Below are positions 25,460 to 37,100 of a DNA stretch of 64,000 nucleotides, one piece after another. Within the stretch, counting starts at the first letter, position 1. Each line of letters begins with the position of its first letter. Under the pieces are notes generated by a model. The model was not told the DNA's origin. It did no database searches and saw only the letters and a program-made list of their open reading frames with translations. The stretch comes from Chryseobacterium suipulveris (GTDB lineage: Bacteria; Bacteroidota; Bacteroidia; Flavobacteriales; Weeksellaceae), in the NCBI RefSeq assembly GCF_022811685.1, contig NZ_CP094532.1, forward strand, positions 2,071,501-2,135,500. The letters are read 5' to 3'. The translations under genes and the position numbers were made by a program.

Positions 25460-27454
25460 TTACGAATCATAATACTTGAAATGCTGCTGCTGGATTTTTT
25501 TGGAAAGTCCCATTTGGTCGAGCAACGGAGCAGATTCAACCACGACATTGTGCGGTGAAACTCCCCACGCTTTGAAGTCGTCGCTGCCGATATATTTTAC
25601 GAAGTGGTAAATGTTCAGCGTAATTTTCTCCTTCACTGTAAGCAAAGTATCGTTGATATAGGTATTGTCGATAATCACATATTTCAGATCAGGCGGAATA
25701 TTGTGCGCTCTCAGCGAAGGATGTGGACTTCTGCTCGGAATCACACCTTCCTCCATCAAGTCTTCCAAAACCTGGTCGAAATAGTCGTTGATTCTGCGGT
25801 CAATCTTAAACCCGAGAAGGAAATTCACACTGTAAATCGTTCCCGGCATAATTTCGTCAACGGTATATTTAAAGGTGAACGGATCTTCCTGATTAATGAT
25901 GTTCAGGATGAAATAGTGATCTGCCCTTTTCGGCTGTTTCCGCATGATGGAGTAAATGATTTTCGCCTCGATCTCATCCTCCCGTTTTGCACGGCTCAGG
26001 AAAGCGAGATTGGTTGCGTATTTCGGGATACTCTCGTCGAGCTTTAGATCTTTAATGGTAGAAACGTATTTATCCAGCTTTACAAATTTGATGAACTTGC
26101 CCTTGATTTGGCGACCGTTATACCAAGCATACATACAGACCGCGATGAATCCGCCCAAAACCATGGTAAGCCAACCTCCATCGAAAAACTTGATGACGTT
26201 TGCATAGAAGAATCCCAATTCGATACACAGATAAACCACGATAAACGCAATCGCAAAATATTTGAACTTCTTGATTCTTCCCAACCAGAAGAAGAGCAAG
26301 ACCGTGGTCATCAGCATCGTCACGGTTATCGTCAAACCATAAGCTGCTTCCATTGCCTCCGATTTTTTGAAGAACAGCACGACCACGAAACACATGAACA
26401 TCAACCCCCAGTTGACTCTTGGGATATACATCTGACCTTTGATTCCTGAAGGATAATCAATCTGCTGGTTTGGCCAGAATGTGACCGACATCGCCTCCGA
26501 AAACATGGTGAAAGAACCCGTAATCACTGACTGACTCGCGATAATTGCCGCCGCTGTCGCCAAAATTACCCCCGGAAGAATTGCCCATTCCGGCAGAATC
26601 CCAAAGATTGGATTAATTCCCTGCGCAACCTGCTCGTGGTTATCAAGCAGCCACGCTCCCTGTCCCAAATAATTGAGGATCAGCATGATTTTAACGAAAG
26701 TCCAGCTCACCCGGATATTTTGTTTCCCGCAGTGACCGAGGTCGGAATACAGCGCTTCCGCACCTGTTGTACACAGGAAAACCGCACCCATGATGATGAT
26801 CGCACTTGGTGAGTGTGTGATCAAATTGTATGCGTAATATGGATTGAAAGCTTTGAGGATCTCAATATGGTCGAAGATGTGGAGCGATCCGGAAACACCC
26901 AGTGTCAGAAACCAGATGACCATCACGGGACCGAAAAACTTCCCGATGAACGCTGTACCAAACTGCTGAACGATAAAAACGATAAACAGAATAATCAGTG
27001 TAATCGCTACAACAGGAGTATGCGGACTGAAGATTTTGAGACCTTCCACCGCCGACATTACGGTAAGCGACGGCGTGATCACACTATCTGCAACCAATGT
27101 TGAAGCGCCGATAATCGCAATCAGATACAGCCATTTTTTTCGAAGCCGTTTGACGAGTGAGTACAGAGAAAGTATTCCGCCCTCCCCTTTGTTGTCGGCT
27201 CGCAATGCGATCAGTACATATTTAATGGTGGTCTGCATTGTCAATGTCCAGATGATGCAGGAAAGTGCACCCTCGATGTACTCTTCGAAATGCAATGCAG
27301 CGCCACCGCCTTTGTAAGCATTCACGATCGCCTTCATTACATACAGCGGTGAGGTACCGATATCGCCAAAAACAATTCCAAGCGAGACGAGAACTCCTAT
27401 TGCTGAAAGTTTTTTGGTATCAAAATAACGACCGCCTTCTACAACTTCTGCCAT
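25460..27454 (-). CDS. kup: KUP-family potassium transporter
   Basis: A 664-residue K+/H+ symporter with about 12 helices followed by a soluble C-terminal domain. Family motifs are GIVFGDIGTSPLYVMKAIV in helix 1, NKGEGGILSLYSLV, and ALYSDLGHCGKQNIRVSW. The length is usual. It is 117 bp from pdhB on the same strand, with a terminator between, so it is probably transcribed separately. ATG at 27454 is supported by the MAEVVEGGRYFDTKKLSA lead-in. Confidence 0.95.
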   Translation of the reverse strand: MAEVVEGGRYFDTKKLSAIGVLVSLGIVFGDIGTSPLYVMKAIVNAYKGGGAALHFEEYIEGALSCIIWTLTMQTTIKYVLIALRADNKGEGGILSLYSLVKRLRKKWLYLIAIIGASTLVADSVITPSLTVMSAVEGLKIFSPHTPVVAITLIILFIVFIVQQFGTAFIGKFFGPVMVIWFLTLGVSGSLHIFDHIEILKAFNPYYAYNLITHSPSAIIIMGAVFLCTTGAEALYSDLGHCGKQNIRVSWTFVKIMLILNYLGQGAWLLDNHEQVAQGINPIFGILPEWAILPGVILATAAAIIASQSVITGSFTMFSEAMSVTFWPNQQIDYPSGIKGQMYIPRVNWGLMFMCFVVVLFFKKSEAMEAAYGLTITVTMLMTTVLLFFWLGRIKKFKYFAIAFIVVYLCIELGFFYANVIKFFDGGWLTMVLGGFIAVCMYAWYNGRQIKGKFIKFVKLDKYVSTIKDLKLDESIPKYATNLAFLSRAKREDEIEAKIIYSIMRKQPKRADHYFILNIINQEDPFTFKYTVDEIMPGTIYSVNFLLGFKIDRRINDYFDQVLEDLMEEGVIPSRSPHPSLRAHNIPPDLKYVIIDNTYINDTLLTVKEKITLNIYHFVKYIGSDDFKAWGVSPHNVVVESAPLLDQMGLSKKIQQQHFKYYDS

Positions 27455-27540
27455 GACAAACAGTTTAAATGAAGGTGCAAATTTATATCAAAAATAGTTC
27501 GCTTGAATGTATTTGCTAAAAAACTTTAATCTGAAAGAGA

Positions 27541-27566
27541 AAACCGCCTCTTTGTGGAGACGGTTT
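27541..27566 (-). terminator. terminator of pdhB
   Basis: AAACCG-CTC pairs with GAG-CGGTTT. On the minus strand the hairpin follows the pdhB stop by 6 bp and is followed by TCTCTTT. Confidence 0.65.
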
Positions 27567-27572
27567 CTGTTT

Positions 27573-28556
27573 TTATGCTTTAATGTACATTGCTTTCTTA
27601 AGTTCCTCTTTCACTTTATCAAGTTTTGGGAACCACTCTGCAAAGAGTGCTGAAGAGTATGGAGCAGGTGCATCAGGAGTGGTGATTCTCTTGATCGGCG
27701 CATCGAGGTAATCGAACGCTTTCTGCTGAACCATGTAGGTAATCTCTGAAGAAACGGATCCAAACGGCCACGCTTCCTCCAAAATCACCAAGCGGTTGGT
27801 TTTCTTTACTGAATTCAAGATGGTGTCATAATCCAACGGACGCACTGTTCTAAGATCGATCACCTCCACTGAGATTCCTTCTTTTTCTAAATCTTCCGCT
27901 GCCTGGATCGCGAGCTTCATAATTTTTCCAAAAGAAACCAGAGTCACGTCTTTACCTTCTTTCTTAATGTCGGCTTTACCGAGCGGGATGTAGTATTCTT
28001 CTTCAGGGATTTCCATTTTGTCGCCATACATCTGCTCGGATTCCATAAAGATTACGGGATCGTTGTCCTGGATTGCGGTTTTCAGCAAACCTTTCGCATC
28101 GTAAGGATTGGAAGGAACTACCACTTTAAGACCCGGACAGTTCGCATACCACGATTCCAAAGCTTGCGAGTGCGTCGCTCCCAACTGACCTGCAGAAGCA
28201 GTAGGACCACGGAACACGATAGGGCAATTCCACTGACCACCGCTCATCTGTCGGATTTTTGCCGCGTTATTGATAATCTGGTCGATCCCCACCAAAGAGA
28301 AGTTGAAGGTCATAAATTCCACAATCGGGCGGTTTCCGTTCATTGCCGAACCCACCGCGATTCCCGAGAAACCGAGTTCCGCAATCGGCGTGTCGATCAC
28401 CCTTTTCGGGCCGAACTCGTCGAGCATTCCTTTTGAAGCTTTGTAGGCACCGTTGTATTCTGCCACTTCCTCACCCATTAGATAAATTGATTGGTCTTTA
28501 CGCATTTCCTCGCTCATTGCCTGTGCAATCACTTCGCGAAAAGTATATTCTGCCAT
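27573..28556 (-). CDS. pdhB: pyruvate dehydrogenase E1 component, beta subunit
   Basis: A 327-residue E1-beta subunit of the 2-oxo-acid dehydrogenase complex, which with E1-alpha and thiamine diphosphate decarboxylates pyruvate. Conserved sequences include YLMGEEVAEYNGAYKASKG, DTPIAELGFSGIAVGSAMNG, QLGATHSQALESWYANCPGL and EVIDLRTVRPLDYDTI. The length is standard. The alpha subunit is not in the window. It is the last core gene before the accessory island, which begins upstream of its start. Confidence 0.93.
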   Translation of the reverse strand: MAEYTFREVIAQAMSEEMRKDQSIYLMGEEVAEYNGAYKASKGMLDEFGPKRVIDTPIAELGFSGIAVGSAMNGNRPIVEFMTFNFSLVGIDQIINNAAKIRQMSGGQWNCPIVFRGPTASAGQLGATHSQALESWYANCPGLKVVVPSNPYDAKGLLKTAIQDNDPVIFMESEQMYGDKMEIPEEEYYIPLGKADIKKEGKDVTLVSFGKIMKLAIQAAEDLEKEGISVEVIDLRTVRPLDYDTILNSVKKTNRLVILEEAWPFGSVSSEITYMVQQKAFDYLDAPIKRITTPDAPAPYSSALFAEWFPKLDKVKEELKKAMYIKA

Positions 28557-28602
28557 ATCTGTTTGAAAAATTAGACTACAAAAGTACGGAATTTTTGTGA
28601 CC

Positions 28603-28637
28603 TACATTATGAAATTGGTCATGAAAAGCGGAAATAA
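28603..28637. repeat. island-edge repeat, left copy
   Basis: ACATTATGAA, ATTGGTCATG and AAAGCGGAAATAAG match ACATTATCAA, ATTGGTCATG and AAAGCAGAAATGAA at 46648-46684. Agreement is about 30 of 35 positions. The two copies bracket the GC-rich genes and the RHS array. Confidence 0.5.
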
Positions 28638-28762
28638 GAGAAACTACATCGATGCCACACCAACGTTTCTTAATTTGGATGGACATTTCATAAGAAGTTA
28701 TAACCTACAATAAAACGTATCTATTCAAGAGAATTTTATTGACACTCTCGCTGATACAAAAT

Positions 28763-28798
28763 GATCCGGCAAAATGAGTTCAATGCTTTTGCCGGATC
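28763..28798 (-). terminator. perfect hairpin after the DUF6266 gene
   Basis: GATCCGGCAAAA and TTTTGCCGGATC enclose a 12-base loop. On the minus strand it lies 22 bp after the DUF6266 stop and is followed by ATTTTG. Confidence 0.7.
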
Positions 28799-28820
28799 AA
28801 GGGGGCTGTACACCGCCCTA

Positions 28821-29465
28821 CTAACTTACCACCACGCTGCCCGCATAGATGGAGTTGGATACCGCAGAATCGTCGTCTGCAAGGAAGGCGAGCCAGACGT
28901 GCACGGTCTTTCCGGACCAGTCGGGAGTGAGCGGCGCTGTAAAGGTGCCCTCGAGCCGGGTTGCGACATTCTCCATGAAGACCGATGTGTTTTCGCCCTC
29001 GGCAGCATAGAGGATCTGTGCGCGGTCGGTCTGCAAGACAGGGTTGCCACCGGAGTTGTCCATCCACTGCAGCGTGAACGAGTTTGCAGCAGCGGAAGTG
29101 AGCCCTGTGGCGATTGCCTGCGTTCGGCTACCCCTTGCGAAACTGATGTCGCCATAGACAGGGACGACCTGCATCAGTGTGTAGTCGAGTTCGAACGCGT
29201 TGAGCAGATTCGCCATCGCCATGTTGTAGGGCGACTTCATCCCGATCTTTCTTCCAAAGTACTTCGTGGCGAAGTGCTTGTAGGAGGTTAGAAAACTGTA
29301 CGCCTCCCTCATCCTCTGCTGTACGAGCAGCTGTCGGGGGTTGGTTGTCTGCCCCTGCTTTCTGGGGCGGTGCCGGAGGATTTCTGTACCTCCCACGTTG
29401 GCTACAACTAAACGGCCGGTGCGGCCGTAGGAGCCGGATAGTAGTGAGTTAGATAATTTTCCCAT
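28821..29465 (-). CDS. DUF6266 family protein
   Basis: A 214-residue protein beginning MGKLSNSLLSGSYGRTGRLV, the usual opening of DUF6266 proteins of Bacteroidota, with RHRPRKQGQTTNPRQLLVQQ after it and a beta-rich second half (GKTVHVWLAFLADDDSAVSN). No signal peptide. The function is unknown; relatives are often next to variable genes. Base composition is clearly higher in G+C than the flanking core genes, suggesting acquisition. It diverges from the HTH gene across 480 bp of repeats. Confidence 0.8.
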   Translation of the reverse strand: MGKLSNSLLSGSYGRTGRLVVANVGGTEILRHRPRKQGQTTNPRQLLVQQRMREAYSFLTSYKHFATKYFGRKIGMKSPYNMAMANLLNAFELDYTLMQVVPVYGDISFARGSRTQAIATGLTSAAANSFTLQWMDNSGGNPVLQTDRAQILYAAEGENTSVFMENVATRLEGTFTAPLTPDWSGKTVHVWLAFLADDDSAVSNSIYAGSVVVS

Positions 29466-29615
29466 CTTTTTAAATTTTGGGGGTTAATACTGGGGTAAAG
29501 GTAGGGCGGCAAGTTGCGGGTTTCTTTCCTCTTTCCGCTTTTTTCCGAAACTTTCCATTACGTGTCAGTATATTGTTGATTATCAGTAGATTCCTATACT
29601 TTTCGTTGTTTTTCT

Positions 29616-29703
29616 TTATCCTTTGCTTATCCCTTGTTTATCCTTTGCTTATCCTTTGCTTATCCTTCCGCTATCCTTCCGCTATGCTTTGTATATCTTT
29701 CCG
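29616..29703. repeat. eight 11-bp tandem repeats
   Basis: Units TTATCCTTTGC, TTATCCCTTGT, TTATCCTTTGC (twice), TTATCCTTCCG, CTATCCTTCCG, CTATGCTTTGT and ATATCTTTCCG follow each other with an exact 11-bp period. The array lies upstream of the DUF6266 gene. Period 11 puts each unit on the same face of the helix. Confidence 0.85.
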
Positions 29704-29732
29704 CTATTTTTTTCTATGGCAGATTGGGAGGG

Positions 29733-29863
29733 ATTGAACGCGCCTGGTGGCGCATTCGTACAGGATTGGTGGAAATTTTTGGGGATTGAGATGGGATTTA
29801 GATTGGATATAGAATGGATTTAGAATGGATTGGAATAGATTGAATGCGCCTCGTGGCGCATTC
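29733..29863. repeat. pair of GCGCC hairpins 106 bp apart
   Basis: ATTGAACGCGCCTGGTGGCG at 29733 and ATTGAATGCGCCTCGTGGCG at 29839 are two copies of one hairpin (GCGCC, 4-base loop, GGCGC; the second has AATGCGCC/GGCGCATT arms). Between them are GGATTTAGATTGGATATAG-like short repeats. No gene lies between 29466 and 29946. Confidence 0.75.
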
Positions 29864-29946
29864 CCACAAATGGGTGAAAACACCGTTAAAAGACGGTAGT
29901 TTCGTATGGATAAAGTCCTTAATTTCGAATGTTCAAACTAACGACC

Positions 29947-30252
29947 ATGGAGACTATAATATCATTTAGCGTGGCGCAGCTTGAACAATTGCGCAGGGAG
30001 CAGGAACTGCTGTTGCGGAGGATTAGCAATGGGGCTTTCCCCCTGGACGAGACGATGATTGTGGACGAGGTGGAGGTAGCCAAATTCCTGAACGTAACCG
30101 ACCGGACGATGCGCACCTACAGAAAGGAACGCTTCTTCCGCTATATCAAGATCAGGGGACGGATCCTCTATCTGAAGCCGCTTCTTTTTGAGGATTTGGT
30201 GCGGCTGAGTATGGCCGGTGAAAGACCCGCCCACCCCAAAAGACCGCATTAA
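29947..30252 (+). CDS. helix-turn-helix protein (excisionase/MerR-like)
   Basis: A 101-residue protein whose centre reads VDEVEVAKFLNVTDRTMRTYRKERFF and IKIRGRILYLKPLLFEDLVR, the winged helix-turn-helix arrangement of Bacteroidota excisionase-like proteins carried on mobile and conjugative elements. The N-terminal third is a coiled-coil-like helix (QLEQLRREQELLLRRI). ATG at 29947 is preferred; ATG at 29929 adds six residues. Composition is GC-rich like the DUF6266 gene. Probably a regulator or recombination directionality factor; no integrase is in the window. Confidence 0.7.
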   Translation: METIISFSVAQLEQLRREQELLLRRISNGAFPLDETMIVDEVEVAKFLNVTDRTMRTYRKERFFRYIKIRGRILYLKPLLFEDLVRLSMAGERPAHPKRPH

Positions 30253-30633
30253 AATGACTGAATACCCCGTAATGTATATAATACACGTATTTATCTATTT
30301 TTCAGTAGCTTAAGATAACATTCACGCAAAATATTTTGAAATCTTCCTTTATTTTTTACATAGGTAGAAAAATTGAAAACGTTTCGCTTTACATCCAATT
30401 TTTTTATGTAATATCGACATATTCTACTTGTATTAGCTTACAATGAAAAACAGCTGTTTAACTTTTTCGGTTTTTTACCACCATTAATTAATAAAAAAAT
30501 AGAATTGTACGAATTGTTTCTAACAAAAACATTGATTGGTAGCATGTTAGAGATATTGAGAAAGCTAAAAGAATAAAAAAATTAAATTTTGCTTAAAAGT
30601 TGTAAAAATATGTTAATTTCAAAAAAAAAAAAT
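30253..30633. other. AT-rich gap upstream of the RHS operon
   Basis: I see no gene or clear repeat in these 380 bases. They are strongly AT-rich and end with a run of twelve A just before the ATG at 30634. The promoter of the RHS operon must lie here, but no TTTG/TAnnTTTG pair with correct spacing was found. Confidence 0.4.
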
Positions 30634-31110
30634 ATGAGAAGAGCTATCCAATTTTTTGCAATTGTTTCAAGTACTTTGTTTTTCTCTCAGCGTCCTCAGA
30701 TTGCAATTGCGCAACCTCCCGCAGCTGATCCAAGTGTTGTTATTTTTGCTTACGATGATTCGGGAAATCAAATCTTTCGAGGCCCAGACGGAATAGTTTG
30801 TGTATCCTGCAGGCCTTCCGAACAAACACCTTCCTCTGTTTCAGAAATTGTGGCAAACAATATTAAAGCGGGACCTGTGCCAGTTAAGGATAATCTGACT
30901 GTAATTTGGGACTTGAGTATTCAGGACTACATTGTTAGTATTGAGCTACTACCGTACAATGCTTTTACGATTTACGAAGCGGTTAATATCAGATCTTTAC
31001 CTTCCAATTCATATGTTTTCAAAATGGGGCATCTTCCTTACGGTGTATACTACCTCCGTTTCAACTTATCTGATGGAGGTGTTTATAACAGGACTGTAAC
31101 CAAAAATTAA
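30634..31110 (+). CDS. secreted protein with T9SS-like C-terminus, upstream of RHS
   Basis: A 158-residue protein with a Sec signal (MRRAIQFFAIVSSTLFF ... AIAQ) and a C-terminal 75-residue beta domain. The end (LPYGVYYLRFNLSDGGVYNRTVTKN) resembles type IX secretion sorting domains, which typically close with GVYxxKxxxxxGxxxxKKxxKx. A CVSCRP motif lies in the middle. ATG 30634 is preferred over ATG 30610 because the signal peptide starts there. It ends 4 bp before the RHS start, so it is cotranscribed and may help export or surface display of the toxin; that is inference. Confidence 0.65.
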   Translation: MRRAIQFFAIVSSTLFFSQRPQIAIAQPPAADPSVVIFAYDDSGNQIFRGPDGIVCVSCRPSEQTPSSVSEIVANNIKAGPVPVKDNLTVIWDLSIQDYIVSIELLPYNAFTIYEAVNIRSLPSNSYVFKMGHLPYGVYYLRFNLSDGGVYNRTVTKN

Positions 31111-31114
31111 TGTG

Positions 31115-34100
31115 ATGAAAAAGATTTATTTTGTTTTATTAATTACATTAGGCATTTTACATTATGCCCAACCATCTGTTCATGATACTCAAGGAAATAT
31201 CGAAGTAAATGTTGATGGCCAGCTTCAATATACCCTACCTATTGAAACACCACCAGGAATAAAAAGTGTTGCTCCGCAAATAAATCTTATTTATACAAGC
31301 GGAACAGGCACTGGGATTGCTGGTTATGGCTGGAATATTTCAGGATTGACCAGTATCTCCCGTATGGGTAAAACTATTGAAAAAGACGGTGAGTTTCAAG
31401 GTATTAGATTCAACAACAATGATTTTTATAGCTTTAACGGTCAAAGACTTATCTATAAAAGCGGCGGAAGCGGACCCGTAAATACTGGGGTGAATGGTGC
31501 TCTTTCGACAACTGAGAAATACTCCAATATTAAAGTTAAAGCGGTAGGTTCGGTTACCGGACAGGAATGGCAAGGTCCTGAATATTGGGAAGTAACATTT
31601 GAGGATGGTTCACAGGCTTGGTATGGCGCTACCACAAATGGGGCAAGTAGCGCGCGTACTCCCTTGGAATATAATATTGTAAAATGGAAGGATGCACAGG
31701 GAAATTATATTACCTACAATTATTTACTCTCAAATAATGTATCGGTGATCTCTTCCATACAATGGGGAGGAAATGAGGAACTGGGGAAACCCCACTTTAA
31801 TACCATTTCTTTTAACTATATCGGAAGAGACTTAAAGGAGAACGCCTATTTAAATGGGATACAGTTCGTTCAAGATAAATTGTTAAAGAGTGTTGTCGTA
31901 TCTTCCAGTGGCAGTCAGTTTAAAAAATATGTTGTTAGTTATAATAATGATATCGTAAATAATGACAATAATAAAGTTGTGGGCTATCAGTTTGCAGACA
32001 CTATAAAGGTATTTAATTCGCAAAATGAAGCAGCTAATCCCGCAACATTCTCTACCAAAAAACTATCGACCAGCATGCAGGAAAAATCTTTCGTAGATTT
32101 TAGCGATGTTGTCGGATCCGGTGATTACAATGGTGATGGTTTGATAGACTTTATTTTAAAGCAAACCGCCCAAAATGGCAAACCCGAAGGATATTATTTA
32201 TATTTTGACAAATTAAATAATGAGTCGTCACCATTTTTATATCTGGGACCTTCTTCAGATTTTTCGAGTTTTGCAAATTTTACCATCAAGCCGTCCAACA
32301 ATATCGTTAAAGCGAGACAAGGTTTAGTCACTATAAAAAATATAGATAGTCCATCAAATCCACAAAGTAACGGCGGGATAGAGATAAAGTGCTATTCCAT
32401 TAATCTCGATCCTGCCTTGTTGAACACTTTAAATAACCCTCTTGTTTTAGAGCACTCCAAATTTATCAATCCGACTGACTATTTGGCTGGTTCTTCTTAT
32501 CCCCAGTTCCCACCGGCAAATTATGGATACTATATAAAATCCGATGCCATGAGTCCCAAAGATATTGATGTGAATTTAGACGGGGTTTCGGAATTGATTT
32601 TTACGTTATATGATAAGGGTTATTACAAGCGACAAAATCCATATCCGTATGAATGGGTGACTGTGGAATTAGGATACCGATACGTGATTATTGACCAGGA
32701 CGACTTCGCCTCCAATACATTTACAAAAATAAACACGCCAACCACTACCAACGCGCTGGAATCTGCATTCGCAATGGACTTTGACAATGATAAAGTATTG
32801 GATATAATAAAAATTGAAGCCCCAAATTATAATAATTATGAAAGTACGAATGTAACATATTACACAAGAAATAAGTATTCCAATGCAGTTTTACAACGGA
32901 GCGTAAATACTCCGGTTAATGTGGTATCGCAATATTTCGTAAAAAAAATTGGAAATAGTGGCAACTACAAATATGTTTTAACACTCAAACAACGACATTC
33001 TATTAAGGGTCTCAGAAATGAAGTAAAGTTTGGCGATTTAAACGGAGACGGAAATATTGAAATAATAACGCCTTTAGAAAAAAATCTTGGATCTGATAGT
33101 CATATTGCAGGATATTCATTCTATTTAAATAACGGGAAAACTTTATCGGAATCATTTCAGGGTTTTATTGAATATTACAATAGCAATTACATACAGAACG
33201 GCTACTATGAAAAGTCCCACAATGGTATCATTGACATTGATAATGATGGCAAGGCAGATTTTTTGAGTCTTTATGCAGGTTATAATACACAGGGAAGCGG
33301 TTTCAGTAATTTAATTCTTACTAAATTAAACGAATTTCAATATGATCCAACCAACATCCAATTCAAATGGTCATATAAGCTGACAAGCCTCTTGACCAAC
33401 CATAGAGGAGGAAATGCGATTTTTCCGATATACGGAGATTTTAGAATAAACAATACCAATTCAAAAATATTGTTTATTTCGAATTCACTCGCCAATTCCA
33501 ATGACAGAAAAATTATTAGCTACTTCCATTATAATTTGGGAAGCGATAAAAATATTTCCGCAATAAATCAAGGCGGTATAACTACCTCTATCAACTACAA
33601 AGAGTTGGACCCATCTGTAAACAGCAATTTTTACGCACCTGCTAAAGTTGAGCAATATCCCTATATGGAGCTGGATAGACTTCCGCAGACATTTGCGGTT
33701 TCCCAAATAACGCAGGCCGGAAGGAAGCAGGATTTCCGCTATAGAGGCATGATCACGCATTTGCATGGAAGAGGTATGGTTGGTTTTCGCCAAACAGCAC
33801 GTAGCTCTTGGTATGCGGATGGCTTGGAAAACACTAAAGTATGGAGCGGAATAGAGATTGACCCATTAAACGACTCTGTACCTACTAAAGAATGGAGCGT
33901 AAGACCAAATAATGAAGATCAAATTTTCGATTTGTCGGTTAATAATTCGCAAATTCTAACCCTAAAGCAAACTACCTATCAAATAGACCTGGTTACAGGA
34001 ATTGCCTATAATGCTATAAAGGCCATAGTGCCTAAGACAAATATTACAAAAGATTTCCAAAAAAATATAACGTATGAAACCACCATTACCTACGACCAAT

Positions 34101-37100
34101 TTTATCTGCCCAAATTAACCGAAACTACAATTAACGGAAGTTTTGCCAAGAAAACGACCGAATTAAATTATATCCACAATCAGTCAGGCGAAGGTAAAAA
34201 CTATTTTATAGGGAGACCAGATTACAAAATAGAAAGAGTGGACGCCTACGGTGACACAAAATGGGCTAAGGAAGTCTATACCTATAATAACAACCTCCTT
34301 GAAACTCTCACGAAATTTGATAACAACACTGTGAGTTGGATTAGGGAAAAATATTATTATGATGAGGGCTCTGCACAAGGCTTTGGAAATATCACAAAAA
34401 AGGAAATAACTAATTACGTAGATGCGCAAATCATTTCCAGCCAAGCTCAGTACGAACCAAAAGGAAGGTTCGTCATCAGGAAGACTGACAATCTGGGACT
34501 ACAGACCAATTATACATACAACGACTGGGGACAAATCCTAACAGAATCAGATGTCTTCGGCAATATCGTCACCAACAGTTATGATAATTGGGGAAAACCA
34601 ACCGCATCTACCAGCACCCTCTCAGGAACCACAACTTATGACTATTATAGAGATAGTTCATATAATCTAAGGACGACTCAGAACAATCCCGATGGGAGCA
34701 TAGCCATAAAGTTTGTCAATGCACTTGGGCAAAACTATAAAACGGTTACAAAAGCTTTTGAACAAAATAAATATGTGTCCAAAGAAACAAAATATGATAA
34801 TATAGGCAGAATAACTTATGAAAGCATTCCCTATTTTGAGAATAGCATTTCATCTAATTACGCAAGCTCCTACGGTAGTATAATTAGTTATAATGACAGT
34901 TTTTTTCCTGCGAAAGTTACCGCTAAAGAGCCATATAATGGAAAGGAGATTGAAACAGCAGTATCGGGAAGAGTGACTACGACAACCGAAAAGAACGGAT
35001 ATTTGCGAACCTATACAAAAACTGCAGATGCACTTGGGAATACCATAAACTCTTCTGACCCAGGCGGAAATATAATTTTCGAATACAATGCAAATGGCCA
35101 GCAAACCAAGGCATCTTATGGGGGAAATATTGTTAAGACCTCATATGATGAATGGGGCAGAAAGTCGGCTTTCTATGATCCAGCAAATGGCGAATATTCT
35201 TATGAATATACTGGTGCAGGCGATATTCGAAAGGAAATTAGCAAGAATGGATACAAAAAATATACTTATAGGTCAAATGGTTTGCTGGATTCCGTAGAAG
35301 AAAGATCGAATGACAATGTCGCAACCGTTAAAAATTACAGTTTTTCCTATAACCAATACTGGCAGATAGCGGCCAAATCCGGTACGTCAAACGGAAAATC
35401 TTACACGACCGCTTACGGATATTACTCCAATGGCAGATTTTGGGGGTCAACAGAATATTTAGAAGGAAGGGAATTCCGTAATTGGGATACGGTTTATGAT
35501 TCCTATGGAAACATCAAGAGTTATAAAAAGCAAATCGTATCGAACGGAGTTACCACTTCTGTAGAGATTGAAAACTTTTACAGCCCCTGGGACGGTTCAC
35601 TATATCAGGTAAAGGAAAAGGGAAATGGAAAATTATTATGGGAACTACAATCTACTAATGCGAAGGGACAGGTTGAAAATGCCAAACTCGGTGCCACGCA
35701 GATTACCAATACTTATTCACAGTTAGGATATATATCTACTGCCAAGCACATTTCGCCAATCGATACCATAATTAACAACTATTATATTTTCGAGGGACAA
35801 AAAAATGAGCTATCTCTTCGGTATAACTATATTTCGGGACTTAATGAAACTTTCGGTTACGATAACAATAACCGACTCACCAGCTGGACCAACCCTAAAA
35901 CAGGACAGACATCCTATAACACCTATGATGAAAAAGGAAGAATTACCGCCAATGACCAAATAGGTAATATAGGATTCAATATTGGCGGAAATGTTTATCG
36001 TGCTTCGAACATCAAGCTCAACGCCAACGGGATGGCAAATTATGGCATCGGTGGGCAGAACATCTTGCTTCAGAACATTAAGTACAATGAAAATAACGAC
36101 CCAGTAAAAATAAGGGGCCGCCAAAACGACTACGCTTTCGAGTACGGTCTTAGTGCAAACAGGCAGGTGATGTACTATGGCGGCAAATTTGAAAACAATC
36201 AGAACGCAAGCTTCACAAAGTACTACAGCGAGGATGCTAGTTTTGAAATTAAGCGCAACAAGTGGGGCCAAGAAAAACACGTAATCTACGTTGGGGGTTC
36301 GCCTTATGAGAGCAATATCGTTTATATCAGAAGCTTTGGTAGCTCCACCACATCTGTACATTTCCTGCACAAGGACTACTTGGGCAACATCCTGGCTATT
36401 GTGAGTGAGGGCGGATATCCTGTGGAAAGGAGACATTATGACGCGTGGGGGAAATTAACCAGTCTAAGAATTGCGGGTGGATTATATGACCCAGACAATT
36501 ATACTGGGGAACTTTTGGTAGATCGCGGATATACGAGCCACGAACTGCTGATGGGGGTACAGCTGATCCATATGAACGGCAGACTGTATGACCCCCTACT
36601 ACGGAGGTTCCTTAATGCGGACGAGAATATCCAGGACCCCTTTAATACCCAGAATTACAACAAGTATGGCTATGTAATGAATAATCCATTGCTGTATAAC
36701 GACCCGAGCGGGGAGTTTTGGGTTGCAGGTTTCTTTCTTACTTACATTGGCCCAGCTATATATGCGGCCATTGTAGGAGCAGGAATTGGTGCGGCCATTT
36801 ATGTTGCAAAGGGATTGTTTACCAATAACTGGAGTTGGGGTGGCTTTGCAAAATCTGTCCTGTTGGGTGCTGTCTCGGGATTTGCTACGGGTGGTTTAGC
36901 CAATGTTTTTAGCGCGACAGGTTTTTTTGCCACCACAGGAGTCGGTGCTCTGACGGGCGGACTTGGAGGAGGAATTGACGCACTATTTAATGGCACCGAT
37001 TTCCTAAAGGGAGTGTTGAGGGGAGCGGCATTTGGGGGTTCAATAGCTGGAATAAGTTGGGGGATTGCTAAAATTGTCAAAGCCGCTACAATAAGTGCAG

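Noticed and set aside
29616..29703. CRISPR-like array
   Set aside because: The units are 11 bp and contiguous without spacers, and no cas genes are present. It is a simple tandem repeat.
35810..36436. 208-codon antisense ORF within the RHS gene
   Set aside because: It is opposite the RHS repeats and core, with no start context or family.
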